13,430 bases of DNA from JAYWAM01 sp043782425 (lineage in GTDB: Bacteria > Pseudomonadota > Gammaproteobacteria > Burkholderiales > Usitatibacteraceae), in the NCBI GenBank assembly GCA_043782425.1, contig JAYWAM010000218.1:1-13430 (forward strand). Direction: 5' to 3'. Positions 8,106-13,430 of this stretch are shown piece by piece. The position numbers and the translations under genes were made by a program. Position 1 is the stretch's first letter. Every line of letters starts with the position of its first letter. Under the pieces are notes generated by a model. That model was not told where the DNA came from. It saw nothing but the letters and a program-made list of their open reading frames with translations, and did no database searches.

Positions 8106-8678
8106 ATGGCAATGTCCCCCCTGACTACTGATGCGACACACTCGCGTCTGGCGGAATTGCTTTCCGCCACAGCGCTTGGCGATAAAAACGCTTTCGCGGA
8201 TTTGTACCGCTTGAGCAAGGCGAAACTGTTCGCCGTTACGCTTCGTATAGTAAGAGAGCGGCAACTCGCCGAAGAAGTTTTACAGGACAGCTTTGTGAAT
8301 ATCTGGAATCACGCCTCGGACTACGCCATCGCCAAAAGTGCGCCACTGACCTGGATGGCGGCCATTGTGCGCAATCGCAGCCTCGATATTGTGCGGCGCA
8401 CGGGGCGTGAAGTCGATGACGAGGATGACCAACTGGCGGCAATGTTGGTCGATACCAACCCGCAGCCGGTGGATGCGATGATACAAAAGCGCGATGCACA
8501 CGCCATACACCGCTGCATGCAAGAGCTCGATGCAGAGCAACGCCAGTCGATTGCCTTGGCGTTCTTTCACGGCCTGTCGCACTCAGAGCTTGCGGCGCAT
8601 TTGCGCAAACCGCTAGGCACCATCAAAACGCATATCCGTCGCGGGCTGCAGCGGCTGAAAAGCTGTCTCGAACACTGA
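8106..8678 (+). CDS. ECF-type RNA polymerase sigma factor (SigK-like)
   Basis: A 190-residue sigma-70 family protein of the extracytoplasmic-function type, which directs RNA polymerase to a small set of stress genes. Region 2 spans about residues 28-97, including QLAEEVLQDSFVNIWNHA (53-70), PLTWMAAIVRNRSLDIVRR in region 2.4, and a variable acidic linker (REVDDEDDQ). Region 4 (about 136-187) has the helix-turn-helix HSELAAHLRKPLGTIKTHIRRGLQRLK. There are no extra domains. The downstream gene, separated by only 3 bases, is an RskA-like anti-sigma factor, which places it with SigK/RskA-type pairs. The start ATG at 8106 has a poor ribosome-binding site; ATG 8112 would remove only two residues. 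The target promoters and the inducing signal cannot be read from the window. Confidence 0.9.
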   Translation: MAMSPLTTDATHSRLAELLSATALGDKNAFADLYRLSKAKLFAVTLRIVRERQLAEEVLQDSFVNIWNHASDYAIAKSAPLTWMAAIVRNRSLDIVRRTGREVDDEDDQLAAMLVDTNPQPVDAMIQKRDAHAIHRCMQELDAEQRQSIALAFFHGLSHSELAAHLRKPLGTIKTHIRRGLQRLKSCLEH

Positions 8679-8681
8679 GCG

Positions 8682-9392
8682 ATGAAATTTAATTCTCCCG
8701 ATCTTCGCAACGCCTTCGCGGCCGAGTATGTGCTCGGCACCCTGCGCGGCCCGGCGCGCCGCCGTTTTGAGCGGCAAATGCTGCTGGACCGCGACCTGTT
8801 CTACACCGTAGGCCGCTGGGAAAACCATCTCACGCCGCTGGCAGAAGGTATCGAAGCGCTTGACCCTCCGGCGCACGTGTGGCGCGCCATAGAGGCGCGT
8901 ATTGAGCCGCGCCCCGCCAGAAATACGTCTTCGACCTGGTGGGAAAGCCTGGCCTGGTGGCGCTATATGGCGCTGGCGACCTCGGCAATTGCCGCCGCAT
9001 TGCTGGTGGCTTTCATTAGCCTGCGGCCCGCCGCGCCCGAGACCGCTATGATTGCCGTGCTCAGCACGCCAGAATCGGTTGCGCGCATGGTAATTGAGCA
9101 ACAGCGCATCGGCGAATTAACGGTAAAAGTAGTCGTACCTTGGGAGTCTATGTCCGATAAAAGCCTGGAGTTGTGGGTCATCCCCAAAAGCGGCGCACCG
9201 CGTTCCCTCGGCCTGGTGGCGCATGATAGAAATTCTCTGGTTCGGCTTGCCAACCTGGAGGGCAAACTTGTCGATGGCGCGGCCTTCGCCATTTCCAAAG
9301 AGCCCACAGGCGGTTCAAGCAGCGGCGCGCCGACCGGGCCGGTTTTGTGTTCGGGCGCTATTGTTCGTGTGGGCGGCGTCGTTAAAACCTAA
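8682..9392 (+). CDS. RskA-type anti-sigma factor, membrane-anchored
   Basis: A 236-residue inner-membrane protein that most likely binds and silences the ECF sigma factor encoded directly upstream (3-base gap, so translation is probably coupled). The cytoplasmic N-terminal part (about 1-90) has the anti-sigma look: AAEYVLGTLRGPARRRFERQMLLDRDL ... VGRWENHLTPLAE ... PPAHVWRAIEARI. A single membrane helix follows at about 93-115 (WRYMALATSAIAAALLVAFISL). The periplasmic C-terminal domain (about 118-236) contains LELWVIPKSGAPRSLGLV and AFAISKEPTGGSSSGAPTGPVL, the conserved motifs of the anti-sigma-K factor RskA domain. Release of the sigma factor usually requires proteolysis or a redox change; which one applies here is unknown. 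No cupin, fasciclin or other frequent partner gene lies beside it. Confidence 0.88.
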   Translation: MKFNSPDLRNAFAAEYVLGTLRGPARRRFERQMLLDRDLFYTVGRWENHLTPLAEGIEALDPPAHVWRAIEARIEPRPARNTSSTWWESLAWWRYMALATSAIAAALLVAFISLRPAAPETAMIAVLSTPESVARMVIEQQRIGELTVKVVVPWESMSDKSLELWVIPKSGAPRSLGLVAHDRNSLVRLANLEGKLVDGAAFAISKEPTGGSSSGAPTGPVLCSGAIVRVGGVVKT

Positions 9393-9420
9393 GCCGAACA
9401 AGCCGGAGCCAAAAACTATT

Positions 9421-9502
9421 CTCGCGCCAAGACGCAAAGGCGCAAAGTCTAAAATCCATTCGTCATCTTGCTTTTCTTGGCGTCTTGGCGTCTTTGCGCG
9501 AG
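9421..9502. repeat. Imperfect 27-bp inverted repeat (GCCAAGACGCAAAGGCGC type)
   Basis: The left arm 9421-9447 and the right arm 9476-9502 are reverse complements at 23 of 27 positions, with a 28-base AT-richer loop. The word GCCAAGACGCAAAGGCGCAAAG belongs to an intergenic repeat type that recurs across many bacterial genomes. It lies 28 bases after the anti-sigma stop codon; the transcript could end in this hairpin, since the right arm is followed by the T-rich stretch TTGTTTTC. Confidence 0.8.
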
Positions 9503-9525
9503 TTGTTTTCACTTTCCTGTTGTTA

Positions 9526-9578
9526 CCGTAGGGTGCGCTTGCGCACCGTTACGAATGGTGCGCAAGCGCACCCTACGG
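9526..9578. repeat. Perfect 22-bp palindromic repeat downstream of aroG
   Basis: Positions 9526-9547 are the exact reverse complement of 9557-9578, with a 9-base loop (GTTACGAAT). The arms carry GTAGGGTGCGC and an inner GTGCGC-TT-GCGCAC near-palindrome. It starts 17 bases beyond the aroG stop codon and lies between two convergent genes, so it may act as a 3'-end stabiliser or weak two-way terminator. No T-tract follows on either strand, so it is not a standard intrinsic terminator. Confidence 0.85.
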
Positions 9579-9595
9579 CACCGCTGCGAAACTGA

Positions 9596-10699
9596 TTACG
9601 GCGCCGCGCTTAGCTTGCGGCGTGCAGCGATCGCAAGCGCAAGCTGACGCAGCAGCATCTCACTGTCATCCCAGCCGATGCAGCCGTCGGTAATGGAAAC
9701 GCCATACGCAAGCGGCTTGCCGGATGACAGATCCTGGCGCCCGGGATTGAGATGGCTTTCGATCATCACGCCAATAATCCGCTCATCACCGTCGGCAATT
9801 TGACGCGCCACGTCCGCCCCCACCTCGATTTGCTTTTGATATTTCTTGCTTGAATTGGCGTGCGAAAAATCCACCATGACGCGTTGCGCCAGCCCGGCGG
9901 CGCCGAGATCCTTGCACGCGGCATCGACGCTTGCTTTATCGTAGTTGGGTGTCTTGCCGCCGCGCAGAATGATATGGCAGTCCTCGTTACCGCCCGTCGA
10001 CACAATGGCAGAGTGCCCTCCCTTGGTCACCGAGAGGAAATGGTGCGGCGCCGCTGCTGCCTTGATGGCATCAACGGCGATGCGGATTGAGCCATCGGTG
10101 CCGTTCTTAAAGCCCACCGGGCAGGAAAGGCCGGACGCAAGCTGACGATGCGACTGGCTTTCGGTGGTGCGCGCGCCGATGGCGCCCCAGGAAATCAGAT
10201 CGGCGATGTATTGCGGCGAAATCAGATCAAGGTACTCGGTCGCCGCAGGTAAACCATGTTCGCTCAGCTCCATCAGCAGCTTACGCGCCAGACGCAGGCC
10301 CTCGTTAATCTGATAGCTGTCATTGAGATGCGGATCGTTAATAAATCCTTTCCAGCCCACCGTGGTGCGCGGCTTTTCAAAATACACACGCATTACGATT
10401 TGCAGGTCGCTTATCAGCTCCTTGCGCAGTGCAGCCAGGCGTTCACCATATTCCATCGCCGAGGCATAGTCATGAATCGAGCACGGCCCGACCACGACGA
10501 TCAAACGGTCATCCGCGCCTTGCAAAATGCGATGCATGGCCTCGCGCGCACGAAACGTGGTCTCGGCTGCCTTTTCCGTGCAGGGAAACTCGTTCATGAG
10601 ATAGGAAGGCGGGGACAGCTCCTTGATCTCGCGAATGCGCAGGTCGTCGGTGTTATAGGCCATATCAGGCTCCGTGGTGACAAGTTGCAGTTTTTTCAT
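9596..10699 (-). CDS. aroG: 3-deoxy-7-phosphoheptulonate synthase (class I DAHP synthase, AroG-like)
   Basis: This enzyme condenses phosphoenolpyruvate with erythrose 4-phosphate to DAHP, the committed first step of the shikimate pathway to Phe, Tyr and Trp. The 367-residue protein resembles E. coli AroG closely: DDLRIREIKELSPPSYL near the N-terminus (the segment involved in feedback inhibition), GPCSIHD with metal-binding C73, YFEKPRTTVGWKGFINDPHL, GARTTESQSHRQLASGLSCP, DFSHANSSKKYQKQ, VMIESHL and SITDGCIGWDDSE, which hold the other metal ligands (His, Glu, Asp). The start at ATG 10699 has a GGAG ribosome-binding site 9 bases upstream; a TTG at 10714 in frame lies inside a terminator U-tract and is unlikely. 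Expression is probably controlled by the leader-peptide attenuator directly upstream. Whether Phe, Tyr or Trp inhibits the enzyme is not certain. Confidence 0.95.
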   Translation of the reverse strand: MKKLQLVTTEPDMAYNTDDLRIREIKELSPPSYLMNEFPCTEKAAETTFRAREAMHRILQGADDRLIVVVGPCSIHDYASAMEYGERLAALRKELISDLQIVMRVYFEKPRTTVGWKGFINDPHLNDSYQINEGLRLARKLLMELSEHGLPAATEYLDLISPQYIADLISWGAIGARTTESQSHRQLASGLSCPVGFKNGTDGSIRIAVDAIKAAAAPHHFLSVTKGGHSAIVSTGGNEDCHIILRGGKTPNYDKASVDAACKDLGAAGLAQRVMVDFSHANSSKKYQKQIEVGADVARQIADGDERIIGVMIESHLNPGRQDLSSGKPLAYGVSITDGCIGWDDSEMLLRQLALAIAARRKLSAAP

Positions 10700-10712
10700 T
10701 TCAATGCGCTCC

Positions 10713-10747
10713 AAAAAAAAACCGCCAGCTTCTGGGACTGGCGGTTT
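10713..10747 (-). terminator. Intrinsic terminator in the aroG leader
   Basis: On the minus strand a 10-bp stem (AAACCGCCAG paired with CTGGCGGTTT, 9-base loop) runs straight into a tract of nine T residues. It sits between the leader peptide gene and the aroG ribosome-binding site, so it can only make sense as a regulated terminator. Confidence 0.92.
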
Positions 10748-10808
10748 CCGGGGATTTTCAGCTTTTCCTGAACGACTAATTCCCTTCCTCCGCTAAAAGG
10801 ATGGGGAA
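10713..10808 (-). promoter_or_regulatory. Transcription attenuator of aroG (alternative RNA hairpins)
   Basis: Four mutually exclusive RNA segments can be traced in the transcript. Segment 1 (10808-10798, UUCCCCAUCCU, over the Phe-Pro-Ile codons right after the aromatic run) pairs with segment 2 (AGGAAGGGAA, within 10793-10780). Segment 2 with its GCGG end can instead pair with segment 3 (10755-10740, AUCCCCGGAAACCGCC), with an extra UUCAG/CUGAA helix inside. Segment 3 supplies the 5' arm of the terminator (10747-10738), whose 3' arm is segment 4. The leader stop codon lies in segment 2. Logic: a ribosome stalled at the aromatic codons frees segment 2 for 2:3 pairing and allows aroG transcription; a ribosome reaching the stop covers segment 2 and the terminator forms. 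The pairing was traced by eye, not by energy calculation. Confidence 0.85.
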
Positions 10809-10835
10809 CCAGTAAAAATAGCTTTTTGTGTTCAT
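10776..10835 (-). CDS. Aromatic leader peptide of the aroG attenuator
   Basis: A 19-codon open frame, MNTKSYFYWFPILLAEEGN, ending in TAG. Five consecutive codons are aromatic (Tyr-Phe-Tyr-Trp-Phe, UAU UUU UAC UGG UUC), far above chance for a short frame. An AGGA-type ribosome-binding site (UAGGAU) sits about 8 bases before the ATG. The peptide itself probably has no function; its translation senses the supply of charged aromatic tRNAs and sets the fold of the attenuator. The presence of all three aromatic residues suggests that shortage of any of them raises aroG expression. Too short for standard gene finders. Confidence 0.88.
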   Translation of the reverse strand: MNTKSYFYWFPILLAEEGN

Positions 10836-11107
10836 GATGCGTTCATCCTACCAAAGCCTTGCGTGCACTGCAACAAAAAAGTATGCCGGTGGGAACACCC
10901 ATCCGCAGCGGTGTATCGCTTGCACCACAAGGCTACAAAACCTTTTACTGTTCTTTCCTACCGCAAATATAGGGAATGCCCTACCCGAAAGGCGCAATCT
11001 ACCCACCTGATCTCCGAGCGCGAATCCGTGATACTGGCAGCACTTTCCGGTCATTGGATCAATCGCACTCTACTTGTCGGCCGGAACTACGCGACGGAGA
11101 ATCAAAA

Positions 11108-12387
11108 ATGCATACCAGCACCACTCAGAACGTAAATAGCATACGCCACGCATGGCGTTTCATGTCAACGCTGCTCTTCCTGGGCCTGTTTTCTGCGTTC
11201 CAGGCGCAGGCGCTGACCATCAGCGTCGTCGATCCAAGCGGCGTGCCAGTGCCAAACTACCGCTGGCTGGTGTTGATGTCAACAGCGCCGACCTTTCATT
11301 CGGCGGATTGCCGCTCTACACCGTAGTGAGCGGAACCTCGTTTGCTGCGCCGCACGCAGCCGGCGCGATGGCGCTACTGCTCAGCGCCTTCCCGAATACT
11401 GCCATCACGGATCTCGAAGCAGCGCTTACCCAGGGCGCCACCGATCTTGGCCCGGCAGGTCCCGACAACAGCTACGGCGCCGGTGCGCTCAATGCGCTGG
11501 CCGCTTACAACATACTCGCAGCGAGCGCCGGTAGCCCGCCCATAATCACTTCAACACCGCTGACCTCAGCGACCCAGGGCGTTGCTTACACATATACCGT
11601 CACCGCCACGGATCCCGCCGGTAGTGCGCTCAGTTTTTCGCTCACCACCGCCCCAACGGGTATGTTGATCGACGCGGCCAGCGGCGTCATCTCGTGGACG
11701 CCGACTGGCGCGCAGGCGGGAGCGAACGCAGTCACGGTGCGGGTGGTTAATGCACTAGGGCTGGCGGCGACGCAGTCTTTCACCATCACGGTCAATCCGA
11801 ACCTGCCGCCCACAGCGGGTAACGACGCTTACTCCATCTTGCAGGACAGCACGCTCAGCGTAGCCATGCCAGGCGTACTCACAAACGACAGCGATCCCGA
11901 AGGCAAGTCGGTGACAGCAGTGCTTGCTGCCGGCGCGACGCGCGGCACGCTGACACTGAACGCCGACGGATCCCTAACCTATCGCCCTAATGCGGGTGTC
12001 ACGGGGATAGATTCGTTCAGCTACCGCGCCTTCGACGGAGTGCAGTACAGCAGCGCAGCTACGGTGACGCTGACCGTGCTGGCCAATCATGCGCCGGTGG
12101 CGAACAACGACAGCGCCAATGCACCTGTACGCGGCAGCGCCAGCTACCCTCCCGTGGTCATCAACGTGGTGGCCAACGATAGCGATGCCGATGGCAACCT
12201 CAATGTGGCGAGCGTGGCGATCACCACCGCACCCAATAAAGGCGGCAGCGTCACGGTAAACGCCAATGGCACGGTATCCTACACGCCGAAGTCGGGATAC
12301 CGCGGCACGGAGACTTTCCGCTACAAAGTGCGCGACACGCTAAGCCTGCAATCCAACGCCGCGACAGTCACGGTAAGCGTCAAATGA
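11108..12387 (+). pseudogene. Broken secreted protein: signal peptide joined out of frame to subtilase C-terminus with cadherin/Ig-like repeats
   Basis: The reading begins well: a GGAG ribosome-binding site, ATG at 11108, a signal peptide (STLLFLGLFSAFQAQA) and LTISVVDPSGVPVPNYRWLV. This frame then derails and stops at 11326. From about 11267 a different frame carries VDVNSADLSFGGLPLYTVVSGTSFAAPHAAG, the active-site serine region of an S8 (subtilisin) protease with the Ser codon at 11338. The frame continues through the end of the peptidase fold (to about 11530), a putative-Ig/cadherin-like domain (ITSTPLTSATQG...FTITVNPN, about 11544-11805) and two VCBS/cadherin-like repeats (PPTAGNDAYS... 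and HAPVANNDS...), ending at 12387. The catalytic Asp and His are absent, so an internal deletion or fusion has removed most of the protease. An ATG at 11152 opens the second frame but gives a nonsense N-terminus. The stop overlaps the next start as ATGA. Confidence 0.75.
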
Positions 12388-13001
12388 GAAACGTGATGGC
12401 CGCGGCGCAGCGAGTTGTAGCACTAGCTTGCGCGGCGCTTGCTGCGTCTCTGTCATTCGCGCATCAAGGCCCTCACGATGCCAAGTCTACGGCAGCGCAG
12501 GTGCAACCGGGCTACGTGCGCACGCTTGCGCGCTACGAGACGCCGGATGCTAAGCTCATCGATATGCATGGCGCCGCGTTTGAGCTGCGCGCCAGCCTGG
12601 AGACAGACACGCCGGTCATGGTGAATTTCGTTTTCACCAGTTGCGCGGCGATCTGTCCGGTGATGAGTGCGACGTTCTCGCAAGTGCAGAAAAAACTTGC
12701 GCCGCAACGCGATAAACTGCGCTTGATTTCCATTTCCATCGATCCCGAGTACGACACGCCGTCGCGTCTGCGTGAATACGCGCAAAAGTTTGGCGCCGGG
12801 CCGCAGTGGCAATTCGTTACCGGCAGCGCCGATGCCTCGATCGAGGTACAGCGCGCCTTCGGGGTTTACCGCGGCGACAAGATGAGCCACGACCCGGTGA
12901 CGCTGATGCGCGTGGCGCGCGGCGCGCCTTGGGTGCGCCTGGAAGGATTCGCGAGCGCGAACGATCTCATCCGCGAATACCGGCGGCTTCGCGCACAATG
13001 A
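12384..13001 (+). CDS. SCO1/SenC family copper-binding thiol protein
   Basis: A 205-residue exported protein of the SCO1/SenC thioredoxin-like family, which delivers copper to, or reduces cysteines of, copper sites such as Cu-A of cytochrome c oxidase. A signal peptide covers about residues 1-26 (VVALACAALAASLSFA). The copper-binding motif is CAAIC-P (C87 and C91), with the distal His at 169 in GDKMSHDPVTLM; the segments VNFVFTSC, ISIDPEYDTP (D120-P126) and the RLREYAQKFG helix complete the fold. All three metal ligands are present, so it should be active. It starts inside the stop of the broken upstream gene (ATGA) and its own stop overlaps the cytochrome start (ATGA). No oxidase subunit gene is nearby, so its client may be another copper or thiol protein. 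Confidence 0.9.
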   Translation: MRNVMAAAQRVVALACAALAASLSFAHQGPHDAKSTAAQVQPGYVRTLARYETPDAKLIDMHGAAFELRASLETDTPVMVNFVFTSCAAICPVMSATFSQVQKKLAPQRDKLRLISISIDPEYDTPSRLREYAQKFGAGPQWQFVTGSADASIEVQRAFGVYRGDKMSHDPVTLMRVARGAPWVRLEGFASANDLIREYRRLRAQ

Positions 13002-13405
13002 GCGTCATGGCTGTAGCCAGACTTGGCTGTCAGCTCGTTGCGCTGCTAAGCGTCTTGGCGGCAAACTTCACAACGGCGCAAGAAGTCGCGTCGGCGCCCG
13101 AGGCCAGCACCCTTGCGGCAGGTATGCGTATTTATCGCGAAGGCATCCTGCCCTCGGGCGCGCCGCTACGCGCCATCGGGCAAAACGGCATCGCCCTTAG
13201 CGCAGCCGACGCGGCGTGTATCAATTGCCATCGTCGCAGCGGCTACGGATCGAGCGAAGGCCAGAATGTTATTCGCCCCTTGCCGCCGCTTTTCGGCGCC
13301 ACTGGTGAAATCGCAGCGCCGCTGCGCGCGCGACCCGTAGATACTCTGTTCGTTTGCAAGCTTTTTTTCTGCGATTTTTGCGCTTTCCTGCTCATGCTGG
13401 AATAG
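12998..13405 (+). CDS. Exported cytochrome c family protein, C-terminal part apparently lost
   Basis: The frame starts at ATG 12998, overlapping the SCO stop by four bases. It has a signal peptide (about residues 1-28, LVALLSVLAANFTTAQ), a helix GMRIYREGILPSG, and a covalent heme site CINCH (C74, C77, H78) followed by RRSGYGSSEGQNVIRPLPPLFGATG. These motifs are typical of small c-type cytochromes that go on with a Met-containing helix and a C-terminal helix of the type LAALIAYL. Here those parts are missing: after about residue 115 (base 13342) the sequence turns into a Phe/Cys/Leu-rich tail (FVCKLFFCDFCAFLLMLE) unlike a cytochrome, ending at 13405. The gene is therefore probably disrupted. 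The 135-residue product might bind heme but would lack the usual sixth ligand. Confidence 0.7.
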   Translation: MSVMAVARLGCQLVALLSVLAANFTTAQEVASAPEASTLAAGMRIYREGILPSGAPLRAIGQNGIALSAADAACINCHRRSGYGSSEGQNVIRPLPPLFGATGEIAAPLRARPVDTLFVCKLFFCDFCAFLLMLE

Positions 13406-13430
13406 CGTAAAAGCGGGTGTTATCAAAGGG
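13343..13430. other. Foreign-looking tail after a probable breakpoint
   Basis: Base composition drops in GC compared with the sequence before it, with runs such as CTTTTTTTCTGCGATTTTTG. The plus-strand reading is not cytochrome-like. On the minus strand one frame reads AFTLFQHEQESAKIAEKK and continues to about 13340, which looks more like a genuine helical protein segment. This suggests the end of another gene or mobile element abutting the cytochrome, but the window ends before it can be identified. Confidence 0.4.

Noticed and set aside
10700..10714. TTG start of aroG giving five extra residues
   Set aside because: The TTG lies in the U-tract of the terminator and has no ribosome-binding site; ATG 10699 has GGAG at the right distance.
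10836..11107. Gap between the aroG leader and the secreted-protein cluster
   Set aside because: It must contain divergent promoters. A possible TTGCAG with TAGGAT at 17 bases lies on the minus strand, but TAGGAT is also the leader ribosome-binding site, so no promoter is called; no RNA gene was seen.
11152..11266. ATG at 11152 as start of the protease-repeat protein
   Set aside because: The resulting first 38 residues are the signal-peptide region read in the wrong frame, with no signal peptide or domain of their own.
1..13430. tRNA, rRNA, CRISPR array, transposase, phage genes
   Set aside because: Looked for on both strands; no cloverleaf, spaced direct-repeat array or transposase-like protein was recognised.

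Overview
The window reads as a chromosomal segment of a proteobacterium, most likely a betaproteobacterium. The basis is gene content: a PhoB-type regulator directly behind phoU in a pst operon, accA next to tilS, and an E. coli AroG-like DAHP synthase. This is inference; no rRNA or other taxonomic marker is present.

Left part (1-5652, all on the minus strand): a complete phosphate-starvation operon in transcription order pstS, pstC, pstA, pstB, phoU, phoB. It is preceded by a convincing PhoB-dependent promoter (repeated Pho-box units about 10 bases before a TATACT -10). pstS is separated from pstC by a perfect 24-bp palindrome of the REP type, and pstC/pstA and phoU/phoB overlap by one base (TGATG). 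The phosphate importer, its signalling brake PhoU and the response regulator are thus made together; no phoR is seen. A GC-rich nested inverted repeat follows phoB.

Middle part (5672-9392): accA and tilS form a minus-strand pair upstream of the pst promoter. Divergent from accA are an ECF sigma factor and its membrane-bound RskA-type anti-sigma factor. Two stacked palindromic repeats fill the gap between the anti-sigma gene and the convergent aroG.

Right part: aroG (minus strand) is preceded by what looks like a complete transcription attenuator: a 19-codon leader peptide with the run Tyr-Phe-Tyr-Trp-Phe, alternative RNA hairpins and an intrinsic terminator whose U-tract ends at the aroG ribosome-binding site. 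This is the most striking regulatory element in the window. From 11108 on the plus strand lies a cluster of secreted proteins: a broken gene joining a signal peptide out of frame to the C-terminal end of a subtilisin-like protease with cadherin/Ig-like repeats, then a SCO1/SenC copper-thiol protein and a CxxCH cytochrome c. The three are linked by ATGA overlaps. The cytochrome frame loses family resemblance near 13343, so this cluster seems to have suffered at least two rearrangements.

No tRNA, rRNA, CRISPR array or transposase gene was recognised.
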